This document shows positions 19,101 to 27,049 of a stretch of DNA of 64,000 nt, one piece after another. This DNA is from JBHJHP01 sp042219825. Lineage in GTDB: Bacteria > Bacteroidota > Bacteroidia > Bacteroidales > UBA5342. Each line of letters begins with the position of its first letter. Positions within the stretch are counted from its first letter, which is position 1. The translations under genes and the position numbers were made by a program. Location: the NCBI RefSeq assembly GCF_042219825.1, contig NZ_JBHJHQ010000002.1, positions 641,271 to 705,270 of the forward strand. The letters run 5' to 3'. Below the pieces are notes generated by a model, which had not been told where the DNA came from, did not search any database, and saw only the letters and a program-made list of their open reading frames with translations.

Positions 19101-19433
19101 TATGGTTACACCCTCCAGTTCTACATTTGATTCTCCCAGAATAACATTGGTAACGGACTGTCCTGTATATGGAATGACTTTACTTTCGAAACCAATAAAA
19201 GAAAAAACGACTGACAGGTTTGGTTTATCCGGAACCGATAAACGGTAGTTACCATCCATATCTGCAATGGTACCCGATAAAGATCTGTGTAATTCGTTTT
19301 CCACATGGATATTACAACCCATAAGTGGTTCTCCTTTTGCATCAGTTACTTTTCCTGTCAGCACTTTATCCTGTGCGTGAATAAGTGTAACGGTGAAAAG
19401 TAAAACAGCCAATATTTTGTACTTTATTTTCAT
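16200..19433 (-). CDS. SusC/RagA-type TonB-dependent outer-membrane transporter (first pair)
   Basis: 1077 residues. Signal peptide ends LIHAQ (about 21). A carboxypeptidase-regulatory-like domain (about 23-100) is followed by the plug with SIRIRGTSSLNASSEPLIVI and the SusC signature IEVLKDAAATAIWGSRGANG. A long barrel ends ARRFAVGITMNF with the terminal aromatic needed for barrel assembly. It imports oligosaccharides in partnership with the SusD 3 bases downstream. A possible internal promoter lies at 19502-19509. The gene follows the large FAS1 lipoprotein gene after 120 bases without a terminator, so read-through is likely. Confidence 0.96.
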   Translation of the reverse strand: MKIKYKILAVLLFTVTLIHAQDKVLTGKVTDAKGEPLMGCNIHVENELHRSLSGTIADMDGNYRLSVPDKPNLSVVFSFIGFESKVIPYTGQSVTNVILGESNVELEGVTITSERVERNSLGLTNRELVTSTQTINMEELESTPSASIEDQLQGRMANVDIITSGDPGARSSIRIRGTSSLNASSEPLIVIDGVPYPTTINDDFNFATANDEDLGALVNISPADIESIEVLKDAAATAIWGSRGANGVLIFKTKKGTRGKTRFSFNSKFDIKKEPNTIPMLRSKRFNTLLNEMNWNTFLDEGESRSDVLTNLTDRKEINNDPNWIYYEEYNQETDWLSEVTRTGYTTDNSFSMSGGGDKATYRISLGYLNETGTTIGTGLERFNTLVGLDYRFSDKFRLTADFSYSQAGIDSYWGGSNPRSEAMKKLPNMSPYIIGDDGQRTDEYFTPVENIQGSWTSNRMYNPVAMVYEATNHSTKRNGRVVFGAIYNITKGLEYRSILGMDMRTTKNKRFLPNIVTGVNLTNSNSNEGSDNLSDNMYIQTENKLIYRKTFSEQHKIILTGIFQTYEGRSAGYSSATSGSPSIFLADPTSGSNVSAMGSGNSVVRNLGFISNAHYTFKDKYMISAGFRREANSSMGAENRWGSFPTVGLAWHFGDENFMRAIDWFNMGKLRLSWGQSGNAPSGSSPYIGTFRGLNERYVNMTAVEPQRQQLDNLKWETVSQTNIGMDIELIQNRLRITTDFYDKMTTDLLQRDVNIPSSTGYSQVKWYNSGAMSNRGFELIVGYDIIKNKNWSFNTDLNFSKNINKVIDLPDNKEFESFELANGNYAHKIIEGNPLGSFYGFRCLGVYQNEDETLARDPEGNVIYDINGDPVYMQNGLTENYRVYPGDAKYEDINSDGVIDKYDIVYLGNAMPLFTGGASFRVRYKNLTLSSFFHGRFKYKIVNRTQINLESMYDAYDQSSAVMSRWSSEGNDTNIPRALWGKGNNYLGSDRFVEDGTFVRLKTLSLKYAFPKKLTRDIGIDRLDLWVTGYDLITWTNYTGQDPEVGLSNNIYMLSEDRSNTPKARRFAVGITMNF

Positions 19434-19501
19434 TAGAATAATATTTTATATTCTTGACCTGCCTTGTTAATCAGACTGGTTCTCAGCTTTATACTATGAT
19501 T

Positions 19502-19509
19502 CAAATTTA
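19502..19509 (-). promoter_or_regulatory. Possible internal promoter before susC
   Basis: TAAATTTG on the minus strand matches TAnnTTTG and would leave a leader of about 60 bases before the susC ATG at 19433. No TTTG or TTG was found at the expected -33 distance, so support is weak. Confidence 0.3.
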
Positions 19510-19553
19510 AAATTACCTGGTATGCTTTTTTATTTTCCATTTATAATTGATTA

Positions 19554-21758
19554 TCACGGTTGAATTAAAGCATCGATTGTGTATACGGCACAATCTCCAT
19601 ATACTTTTGGAATGTTACTTGTAACATTAGCTGTCTGACCATCAGGAGTTGTCAACATCAAACTACTTCCCGAATCAGATAAAATTACCCTTGATGCAGG
19701 TAAGGTGTCTGTCGGACTTGTTTTAATCAGCCCCTGATAAGTAACAAAATCACCTTCTATACCTGCTCCGGGAAAAGCATAATCCGAAATTTCATTGTAT
19801 GGTACTGGGATAAAATAGTACATCAGGAAATTAGCCAGGGAATCCGGATCTGATGGAATTGTTCCAGCAGGCGCGTTCAGTATAGCTTCATCCGATGGAA
19901 CAAATAACATGTATTTATCTCTTATATCCGGCAAGGGTGCATTAATTGGTAGCAACCCAGCCAGTGTAAGCTGATTGGCAAATTCTTTATAGGCCGATAG
20001 GTAAGGTATTTCATCTGCCAGACCAATCAGATATTTAAATTCACCTGTTTCTGTGAGTAAAACAGAGTCTACATTATAGCAGGATCCGTTTGTCCAGTTA
20101 CCTTCTATGGGTTGTATAGCTGCAAATTTACTGCCTTCGTTGTACATTTTATTGGATGCAACAGAATCGCCTTTCACAAATAAGTAAGAATAGCTGTTTC
20201 TGCTTTTATATATATCAATACCATCTATATTTGTCAGAACATCAGTTGCTACATGGCTGTCAATATAAAAGGCCATGTATGAAGATGACATATTGCCCCA
20301 GGTCTGGTCATTTACCTGAACCGCTTCATCTCCGAATCTACCCGGTGTTGGATCATAATATCTGATATCTAATCCATCAACTCCTGCATTCACAATTTTT
20401 TCATCAGAAGGAAGGAACATCGTATAATTTATAGCAGTACTTGTTAATGGAAGAGCAACATCGCTATAAGCTATCATATGCAGGAACATTCTGTATTTAG
20501 GATCTCTGAAAGCCGGACCTGTAATACTTGTGAACATGGGGGGTGTCAGTACTGTGTTCAGACCGTAATAAACACCGTTAGTACAAATCTGGCTTTTAGA
20601 TACATCAACATCCGGATCGAATGAAACCGGAGTTCCGAAGAAGGTTGTTACTTCGTCTTTTTTAATATTTTCAGGAAAGGCAAGGTCTCCTGAAAAAGTA
20701 TGGTTATAAAGCAGAAACAAAACAGCAAGTGGATTTACATCTGCAAAAGAATCGTAATATGGTTCCCATGTTTGCTGGAAAAATGCATCCAGGGCGTTGT
20801 TATTTGGCACAAAAACACTATTAGCGAAACGTGTTAATATGGACCATGAATTAGCATTTTGTACAGGCCATTCTGAGGCAATTGCCGGCAATTCTGTATG
20901 CATATGTATAAATAATGAGTCACCATTGCCATAGTCGTCTGATAAATCCGCGTCGTATTCATAATATGAAAACTGATCATATAGTGTCAGAAAGTTAGAG
21001 TAGTTACCTTCAGATTTAAGACTCTCATAAATCGTTTTCATTGGATCAAGAACACGGTCAACTAAATAGATAAAACCATTATCTGTTGCAATTTCATATT
21101 CATCAACACTAGCCTCAGAAATATTAAAGCCTCCGTTGTCTCCGGTCCAGGTGCTGTTAGGATATAAAAACTCATAGTTATACTTAGCTTCTATTTCCCT
21201 GGAATCAAACATATAGCTTGAAAATACCGGTAAATAAAGGTTTCTGTGGAATACCGAGTATTCACGTGGTCTTCCGTTGGGCTCGTAACCCTGTTCCTTT
21301 GTTATGGGATTAGCTGCTTTGGTTCGTTGTTTGTAAAACAATCCTTTCTCCGCCGGATTATAACTTTCGCGTCCACCTGGCTGAAAATTGGCAAATAATT
21401 CCTTATTGTATTTATAATCCACCAAATGGTATCCGACCAGGGTGTTCAGTTCTGCTTGTGGCATATCATCGATGGAGCTATAACCTTTACTGTTTAAATA
21501 AGCTGTAAAGGCTTCGTCATCCGGAGCCATAACGGTGACCAGTCCTCGTCCACTTACGATGCTGCCATACTCGGTTTTTTCAAGTGCATCCAGAAAAATG
21601 GTGTAGTTTCCCTGACTCTGTAAATAATCAGTTGCACTTCCCACTAACCATGGTGGATCTTCGTAATGCTCTGCCATTCTGTCCTTGCAGGAGGATAAAA
21701 CCAGAACCATGATTATTCCAAACCATGATAGTATATTTAACTTTCTTCTAAGTAACAT
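19554..21758 (-). CDS. Large lipoprotein with four FAS1-like domains
   Basis: 734 residues. Signal with lipobox LSSC (Cys24). Four FAS1-like units follow one another: about 38-240 (LVTVMAPDDEAFTAYL, NGFIYLVDRVLDPM), about 240-415 (NSVFVPNNNALDAFF, CTNGVYYGLNTVLTPP), about 420-580 (YTMFLPSDEKIVNAG, TNGSCYNVDSVLLTE) and about 585-734 (YMLFVPSDEAILNAP, VYGDCAVYTIDALIQP). Each pair of motifs corresponds to the two conserved FAS1 boxes. It is the first gene of the locus and probably a surface-exposed adhesion or glycan-binding lipoprotein. No catalytic motif was seen. The order FAS1-SusC-SusD-FAS1-FAS1-SusC-SusD suggests these proteins work as part of the uptake machinery. Confidence 0.85.
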   Translation of the reverse strand: MLLRRKLNILSWFGIIMVLVLSSCKDRMAEHYEDPPWLVGSATDYLQSQGNYTIFLDALEKTEYGSIVSGRGLVTVMAPDDEAFTAYLNSKGYSSIDDMPQAELNTLVGYHLVDYKYNKELFANFQPGGRESYNPAEKGLFYKQRTKAANPITKEQGYEPNGRPREYSVFHRNLYLPVFSSYMFDSREIEAKYNYEFLYPNSTWTGDNGGFNISEASVDEYEIATDNGFIYLVDRVLDPMKTIYESLKSEGNYSNFLTLYDQFSYYEYDADLSDDYGNGDSLFIHMHTELPAIASEWPVQNANSWSILTRFANSVFVPNNNALDAFFQQTWEPYYDSFADVNPLAVLFLLYNHTFSGDLAFPENIKKDEVTTFFGTPVSFDPDVDVSKSQICTNGVYYGLNTVLTPPMFTSITGPAFRDPKYRMFLHMIAYSDVALPLTSTAINYTMFLPSDEKIVNAGVDGLDIRYYDPTPGRFGDEAVQVNDQTWGNMSSSYMAFYIDSHVATDVLTNIDGIDIYKSRNSYSYLFVKGDSVASNKMYNEGSKFAAIQPIEGNWTNGSCYNVDSVLLTETGEFKYLIGLADEIPYLSAYKEFANQLTLAGLLPINAPLPDIRDKYMLFVPSDEAILNAPAGTIPSDPDSLANFLMYYFIPVPYNEISDYAFPGAGIEGDFVTYQGLIKTSPTDTLPASRVILSDSGSSLMLTTPDGQTANVTSNIPKVYGDCAVYTIDALIQP

Positions 21759-22114
21759 AAAAATGAATTTAAATTATTTTGAATGCTCTGTTCGCGTTTG
21801 TAATTAATGTTTCGACACAACGAAATTGTCTGTGTGATAATTCAGTTCTGAGATGTGTTTTCATATAATAAATATTAGTTTTCCAGTAACTTAGTTAACT
21901 GTTTAGTTAATGTTCTTCCTTAAATTAATTTCAGGTCTGTTGAAAATTAACTCTCTTTCTTGTACCAGTAGTGAGATAGAAATGAAAATTTCATGAAAAT
22001 AGTACATTTTGTTAGGTCGTATTTCTGATCTCAAATTTTAGTTATAGGTTAAACATATCTAAAATTTTAAATATGTTTACGAAAGAAAAACTTTCCAATT
22101 CAACCCTTATGGTG

Positions 22115-22182
22115 CAGAAAAACGTTTTTTTCTGTATTGGTTCTTTGTTGCAAATCGTCCGCTATTATTGATTATCAGCGGA
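22115..22182. promoter_or_regulatory. Two palindromes upstream of the sigma-54 promoter
   Basis: CAGAAAAA (22115-22122) faces TTTTTCTG (22127-22134), and TCCGCT (22158-22163) faces AGCGGA (22177-22182). They lie about 115-185 bases before the predicted start of the sigma-54 transcript, the usual range for enhancer sites of sigma-54 activators. The second is followed by TTTTTT, so it could instead be a plus-strand terminator. Confidence 0.35.
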
Positions 22183-22272
22183 TTTTTTACATCTTAATGT
22201 TGTGGTATTAAATGTTGTTTTCAAAAATTAACTAAAATTAAACTATTCCGGGTTTATTCGCAATATATAAAT

Positions 22273-22288
22273 TGGCACATTGCTTGCA
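22273..22288 (+). promoter_or_regulatory. Sigma-54 (RpoN) -24/-12 promoter
   Basis: TGGCAC (22273-22278), five bases, then TTGCA (22284-22288). This matches the sigma-54 consensus TGGCAC-N5-TTGCW, with the invariant GG and GC exactly 10 bases apart. Transcription would start near 22299 on the plus strand, away from the FAS1/SusCD operon and towards the end of valS. No plus-strand gene follows before 25365. Confidence 0.72.
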
Positions 22289-22298
22289 CATTTTGACA

Positions 22299-22578
22299 CC
22301 AAATAATAAATGTAAATTTTACGCTTATTTCTGTGTTGAAATAATTATATATAATATAATGCGGTAGAAATCTGTGTTTATTTTGAGTATAAGTTGCATT
22401 TAATTAGACTTTTATTTCTAATATACAGTACGTGGACTAAAAAGAGGATAGCGTATGTTCTACGCTAATTAAATATGCAATTTTTGACATTAAATTTAAG
22501 GAAGAAATTGAATTTATATATAATAAATATTCATTATAAATAAGGATAAAAAAACCGGAGCAAAGTCCGGTTTTTTTT
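22299..22578 (+). ncRNA. Candidate sigma-54-dependent small RNA
   Basis: The stretch between the sigma-54 promoter and a strong terminator is about 280 bases and has no convincing open reading frame; the longest ATG frames are only a few codons. It contains two further perfect hairpins: ATTAGA/TCTAAT (22403-22422) and TAGCGTA/TACGCTA with a 5-base loop (22449-22467). These would be structural elements of an RNA. The existence of the transcript is inferred from promoter, hairpins and terminator together. The alternative is that this is only a long untranscribed spacer. Confidence 0.45.
22548..22577. terminator. Bidirectional intrinsic terminator
   Basis: AAAAAAACCGGA (22548-22559) pairs with TCCGGTTTTTTT (22566-22577) around GCAAAG. 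T runs on both strands let it end valS (stop at 22598) on the minus strand and the candidate small RNA on the plus strand. Confidence 0.9.
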
Positions 22579-22597
22579 GGAGGTAATATTTGTGTTG

Positions 22598-25228
22598 TCA
22601 GTTTTTTAATTTTTCAATGCTTTCACGCAGACTTTTTATTTTAATTTCAGCATCGGTTTGCTTTTTACGTTCCACTTCAATTACTTTCTCCGGCGCATTG
22701 TTTACAAACCTTTCATTACTAAGTTTTTTATTAACGCTGGTTAAAAATCCCTCGGTATATTCCAGTTCTTTTTCAAGTTTTGCAATCTCCTCTTCAGCAT
22801 TTATCATTTCACCAAGCGGAATAGCATATTCCGTTGTTTTAACCATAAATGAAGCCGCGGTGCTGTCCGCAACTTCAAGAAACGAAATTGAATCGATATT
22901 TGTCAGTTTCTTTATAACCGGAATAAAGTCTGAAAAATAAGTTGCTTCGCCGGCTACAATCTGTAAACTAAGAGTATCCTTAAAAGCAATATTTTTTTCT
23001 TTTCTTACATTACGAATGGCAGCCACAATTTCTTTGGCTTCTTCAAATTTTTCGAGAATAGTTGAGTTCCATTTTTCTTTTTCAGTCAGCAAAGAAACCA
23101 TAATACTTTCACCTTCTCTTCTTGGCTTAAGCTCCTGGTACAATTCTTCAGTGATGAATGGCATAAAAGGGTGTAATAGCTTCAGTAATTTCTCAAATAA
23201 TTCGATAACTTCATTATAGGTTGCTGCATCAATTGGTTTTTGATATTCAGGTTTAACAGCTTCCAGTAACCACCCTGAAAAGTCATCCCTTAACAACGTA
23301 TAGGTTGACATCAGTGCATCGGAAATTCTGAATTTACTGAAATGGTCGTCAACCTGTGCCAAAACTTCATTTAATTTATGGCTGAACCAATTCAGTGCCG
23401 CACGAGAGGCTTCCGGTTGGTTTATGTTTTCACTTACTTCCCAGTTTTTAACAAGACGGAACGCATTCCATATTTTATTGGCAAAGTTACGGCCCTGTTC
23501 TGTCAGACTTTCGTCAAACAGCAGGTCTCCACCCGCAGGAGAGCACAGCAGCATGCCTACGCGTACACCATCGGCACCAAATTGTTTGATCAGTTCCAGA
23601 GGATCAGGCGAGTTGCCAAGTTGTTTCGACATCTTTCGGCCCTGTTTGTCTCGAACCATCCCGGTGAAATACACATTCTTAAATGGGAAAGTACCACGGA
23701 ATTCATAGCCTGCGATAATCATTCTGGCCACCCAGAAAAAGATAATATCATGACCCGTTACCAAATCGTTTGTCGGGTAGTAGTAGTCTATTTCATTATT
23801 TTCCGGATCAAAACCATCGAAAACGGAAATCGGCCATAACCAGCTCGATGCCCAGGTATCCAGTACATCTTCTTCCTGGCGCAAATCAGCCATAGTCAGT
23901 GCTTCATTTCCGGTTTTTTCTTTTGCCAGTTTCAGAGCCAATTCATCAGATTCTGCTACAACAAAACGGCCATCTTCCAGATAATACACAGGTATACGGT
24001 GTCCCCACCACAACTGCCGTGAAATACACCAGTCCTTTACATTGCTCATCCAATGACGATACAGATTCTTGAACTTTTTCGGATGAAATTCTACATCGTC
24101 ATTTTCTACGGCTTCCAGGGCTGGTTTAGCCAGTTCTTCCATTTTCAGGAACCACTGCGCAGACAGTTTCGGTTCAATGGCAACATTGGTGCGTTCCGAA
24201 AAACCTACCTTATTATTATAGTCTTCAATTTTAACCAGGTTACCTGCTTTTTCAAGTTCAGGAACAATCTTTTTGCGTACGTCAAAGCGGTCCTCGCCAA
24301 CAAATAATTGTGCCGCTTCGCTTAAAGTACCATCATCGTTAAAGGTGTCAATAATCTCAAGATTATGGCGCATACCTATTTCGTAGTCGTTTTCGTCGTG
24401 GGCCGGTGTAATTTTCAGACAGCCTGTACCAAATTCCATATCCACGTAATCGTCCATGATTATAGGGACCGAACGGTTAACAAGCGGAACCAGTACGCGT
24501 TTTCCTTTTAAATGCGTAAAACGTTCGTCATTCGGGTTCACACAAACAGCGGTGTCGCCCAGAATCGTTTCAGGACGTGTGGTTGCTACGGTTACCCATT
24601 CATCTACAGTTCCTTCAATTTTATAGCGTACATAATAAAGTTTCGATTTTTCTTCCTTATAGATAACTTCCTCATCAGAAACAGCGGTTTGTGCAGCCGG
24701 ATCCCAGTTTACCATTCTTACGCCACGGTAAATAAGACCTTTATTATAAAGATCCACAAAAACCTTGATCACCGCTTTACTTCGTGTTTCATCCATGGTA
24801 AAGCAGGTTCTGTCCCAGTCGCACGAAGCACCGAGTTTTTTCAATTGTTCCAGAATGATCCCGCCGTGCTTATGTGTCCATTCCCATGCATGATCCAGAA
24901 ATGCATCCCGTGTAAGATCGTTTTTTTTGATCCCTTCCGATTTTAATTTAGCCACAACTTTGGCCTCTGTGGCAATGGATGCATGGTCGGTGCCCGGAAC
25001 CCAGCAGGCATTTTTGCCCAGCATTCTGGCCCTCCGGATCAGAATATCCTGGATGGTATTATTCAGCATATGCCCCATATGGAGCACTCCGGTTACATTT
25101 GGCGGTGGAATAACAATAGTGTATGGTTCTCTTTCATCCGGCTCAGATTTAAAAAAGCCCTGCTCCATCCAGTAACTGTACCACTTGTCTTCAACGTTTA
25201 ACGGATTGTATTTGCTGTCAATACTCAT
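22598..25228 (-). CDS. valS: Valyl-tRNA synthetase
   Basis: 876 residues, normal length for ValRS. Class I signatures are PPPNVTGVLHMGHM (41-54, the HIGH motif) and KMSKQ (532-536, the KMSKS motif). The editing domain lies between them (VATTRPETILGDTAV), then an anticodon-binding helical domain and a C-terminal coiled coil rich in Lys and Glu (about 805-876). It charges tRNA-Val in the cytoplasm. A TAnnTTTG box lies 37 bases upstream and a bidirectional terminator 20 bases downstream, so it is a single-gene unit. Confidence 0.98.
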   Translation of the reverse strand: MSIDSKYNPLNVEDKWYSYWMEQGFFKSEPDEREPYTIVIPPPNVTGVLHMGHMLNNTIQDILIRRARMLGKNACWVPGTDHASIATEAKVVAKLKSEGIKKNDLTRDAFLDHAWEWTHKHGGIILEQLKKLGASCDWDRTCFTMDETRSKAVIKVFVDLYNKGLIYRGVRMVNWDPAAQTAVSDEEVIYKEEKSKLYYVRYKIEGTVDEWVTVATTRPETILGDTAVCVNPNDERFTHLKGKRVLVPLVNRSVPIIMDDYVDMEFGTGCLKITPAHDENDYEIGMRHNLEIIDTFNDDGTLSEAAQLFVGEDRFDVRKKIVPELEKAGNLVKIEDYNNKVGFSERTNVAIEPKLSAQWFLKMEELAKPALEAVENDDVEFHPKKFKNLYRHWMSNVKDWCISRQLWWGHRIPVYYLEDGRFVVAESDELALKLAKEKTGNEALTMADLRQEEDVLDTWASSWLWPISVFDGFDPENNEIDYYYPTNDLVTGHDIIFFWVARMIIAGYEFRGTFPFKNVYFTGMVRDKQGRKMSKQLGNSPDPLELIKQFGADGVRVGMLLCSPAGGDLLFDESLTEQGRNFANKIWNAFRLVKNWEVSENINQPEASRAALNWFSHKLNEVLAQVDDHFSKFRISDALMSTYTLLRDDFSGWLLEAVKPEYQKPIDAATYNEVIELFEKLLKLLHPFMPFITEELYQELKPRREGESIMVSLLTEKEKWNSTILEKFEEAKEIVAAIRNVRKEKNIAFKDTLSLQIVAGEATYFSDFIPVIKKLTNIDSISFLEVADSTAASFMVKTTEYAIPLGEMINAEEEIAKLEKELEYTEGFLTSVNKKLSNERFVNNAPEKVIEVERKKQTDAEIKIKSLRESIEKLKN

Positions 25229-25264
25229 TTTCTGATGTTTTTGTCTCTTATTTAAATAGGGTCA

Positions 25265-25272
25265 CAAAAATA
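25265..25272 (-). promoter_or_regulatory. -7 box of the valS promoter
   Basis: TATTTTTG on the minus strand matches TAnnTTTG. Transcription would start near 25259, giving a leader of about 31 bases. No clear TTG lies at the expected -33 distance. Confidence 0.45.
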
Positions 25273-25364
25273 GAAAAAAGTTAAGATTGCGTAATGAATA
25301 ATGTGCTATTAATTATGGGACGATCCTTAAACACTCCGCAAATTTTTTATACTTTTAAAAAAAA

Positions 25365-26309
25365 ATGCCCATCAAAATAGCCCTTATTATTTCTGTGGTT
25401 TTACAGTTTGCCGCAGCTTTTATTGCTATTACGCTTATTAGAAGAACCCGAAACAATGTAGCCTGGTGGCTGATATCACTCGGATTCTTGCTTATGGCTT
25501 TCAGAAGAGTTTTTGAAATTATGCAGGTTTATAACTCAGAAAGTGCACTTATATCCGGATTTCTTGGTAGTTGGACCGGAGTGCTTATATCTGTAATAAT
25601 GCTTTTGAGCCTGATTTATATCAAACGTATTTTTAATATTCAGAAGCAGTTTGATGAACTGAGACAAAAAAATGAATCGAGGGTTTTGTCAGCTATCGTC
25701 AGAACAGAGGAAAAAGAAAGGCAGCATTTATCAAAAGAACTTCACGACGGCCTTGGGCCGCTGCTGTCATCGGTAAAAATGACCATTTCAACCTGCAGGT
25801 TTCAGAATAACCAAAATCCAACACTACTTGAGAACGCAGAAAAACTGATTGATGAATCGATTTTTACGTTGAAAGATATATCCAATAACCTTAGTCCGCA
25901 TATTCTGGTTAATTTTGGCCTGTTAAAAGCGTTGAATTCTTTTATTGGTAAACTTAAAATTATTGATGAGCCGAATATCCATCTAAAAAATAATATTAAA
26001 GAGCAGCGTTTCCCGTTTAATGTGGAGGTGGTATTGTATCGTGTGATTTGTGAGCTTATAAACAATACCTTAAAACATGCCGATGCCAAAAATATTTATA
26101 TTGATTTGTTTGCAGAGGGAACAGAAATTTCGCTTGAATACATTGACGACGGAAAAGGGTTTGATCCGTTATTGGAAGAAACGGAAAAAACAGGTCAGGG
26201 CTTATCAAATATCAGGTCGAGGATTAAATCTCTTGACGGAACTTTCGGAATTTATAGTGAGCCGGGGGAAGGTGTTCATGTTAAAAGTAAAATTATACTG
26301 GAATCATGA
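25365..26309 (+). CDS. Membrane sensor histidine kinase of the NarL/DesK (HisKA_3) type
   Basis: 314 residues. Three membrane segments (about 4-24, 32-50, 64-86) with almost no periplasmic loop are followed by a short linker helix. The HisKA_3 box TEEKERQHLSKELHDGLGPL carries the phosphorylated His127. The ATPase domain shows NNTLKHADAKN, DDGKGFD and GQGLSNIRSR. The lack of a sensing loop suggests it reads a signal within the membrane or from a partner protein. Its stop overlaps the response regulator start (ATGA), so the two form one two-component pair. The porin and pst genes downstream make phosphate limitation a plausible signal, but this is inferred from position. Confidence 0.93.
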   Translation: MPIKIALIISVVLQFAAAFIAITLIRRTRNNVAWWLISLGFLLMAFRRVFEIMQVYNSESALISGFLGSWTGVLISVIMLLSLIYIKRIFNIQKQFDELRQKNESRVLSAIVRTEEKERQHLSKELHDGLGPLLSSVKMTISTCRFQNNQNPTLLENAEKLIDESIFTLKDISNNLSPHILVNFGLLKALNSFIGKLKIIDEPNIHLKNNIKEQRFPFNVEVVLYRVICELINNTLKHADAKNIYIDLFAEGTEISLEYIDDGKGFDPLLEETEKTGQGLSNIRSRIKSLDGTFGIYSEPGEGVHVKSKIILES

Positions 26310-26950
26310 AAAGTTTGTCGGTTATTATAGTTGATGATCACCAGTTATTCAGGGAAGGTTTGAAACTTTTGTTGAAAAGCCTGCCTGATACCGGAATTGT
26401 GGAAGAGGCTTCGGACGGCAGAGAATTTTTGGATTACCTCAGATCCGGAAATCAGCCCGATATTGTATTTATGGATATTGAAATGCCCGGGCTCAATGGA
26501 ATTGAAGCGACGAAAGAAGCACTTCGCATTAAGTCTGAGCTGAATATTATTGCACTTTCCATGTATTCCGATGAAAATTATTATACCCAAATGATTGATG
26601 CCGGTGTAAAAGGGTTTATACTCAAGAACTCAGGAATTCAGGAAGTGAAAATGGCTATTGACTATATAAGTGAAGGGAAAACATATTTTGCACAGGAAAT
26701 TCTTGACTGTCTCCTAAAACAATTGAAACCCAAACAAGAACAAGCTTCTCCTTTGTCACTAACAGAAAGGGAAGAGGAAATACTTCACCTGATTTGCAAC
26801 GGACTGTCAAACCAGGAAATCGCCGATAAACTGAAAATCAGCAAACGTACTGTTGACAAGCATCGCGAGAACCTGTTATCCAAATCTGGTTCAAATAATA
26901 CTGCAGGATTGGTGGTATTTGCCATAAAAAACGGAATTGTAGAGATTTAG
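26306..26950 (+). CDS. NarL/FixJ-family response regulator
   Basis: 214 residues. Receiver domain about 4-120, with the acidic pair VDDH (9-12), phospho-acceptor Asp57 (FMDIEMPG) and the switch residues LSMYS and K of GFILKN. A LuxR-type helix-turn-helix follows (about 150-205): LTEREEEILHLICNGLSNQEIA and SKRTVDKHRENLLSK. It is translationally coupled to the kinase upstream (4-base overlap) and should be phosphorylated by it. The downstream porin/pstSCAB genes, 100 bases away with no terminator between, are the obvious candidate targets. Confidence 0.95.
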   Translation: MKSLSVIIVDDHQLFREGLKLLLKSLPDTGIVEEASDGREFLDYLRSGNQPDIVFMDIEMPGLNGIEATKEALRIKSELNIIALSMYSDENYYTQMIDAGVKGFILKNSGIQEVKMAIDYISEGKTYFAQEILDCLLKQLKPKQEQASPLSLTEREEEILHLICNGLSNQEIADKLKISKRTVDKHRENLLSKSGSNNTAGLVVFAIKNGIVEI

Positions 26951-27016
26951 CTTCTACGTATAAACACGTATTAAAATTTACGCTTTTTAGCTGTTTTCTG
27001 AATTTTTCAGCTGCTC

Positions 27017-27024
27017 TAATTTTG
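27017..27024 (+). promoter_or_regulatory. -7 box upstream of the porin/pst genes
   Basis: TAATTTTG matches TAnnTTTG and would start transcription about 20 bases before the ATG at 27050. A -33 element is unclear. Upstream, ACGTA occurs twice 10 bases apart (26956-26960, 26966-26970), possibly a regulator site. No E. coli-type Pho box was seen. Confidence 0.4.
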
Positions 27025-27049
27025 CTTTATCATTTTCAAAGTTCAGTTG

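Noticed and set aside
22158..22190. Plus-strand intrinsic terminator at TCCGCT/AGCGGA
   Set aside because: The stem is only 6 bp with a 13-base loop and no upstream plus-strand gene exists; kept as a palindrome rather than called a terminator.
23378..24946. Plus-strand frames of up to 153 codons within valS
   Set aside because: Antisense to conserved ValRS domains including the KMSKS region; no start signals.
26985..27015. AGCTG/CAGCT inverted repeat before the porin gene as a terminator after the response regulator
   Set aside because: Only 5 bp with a long loop and no T run after it.
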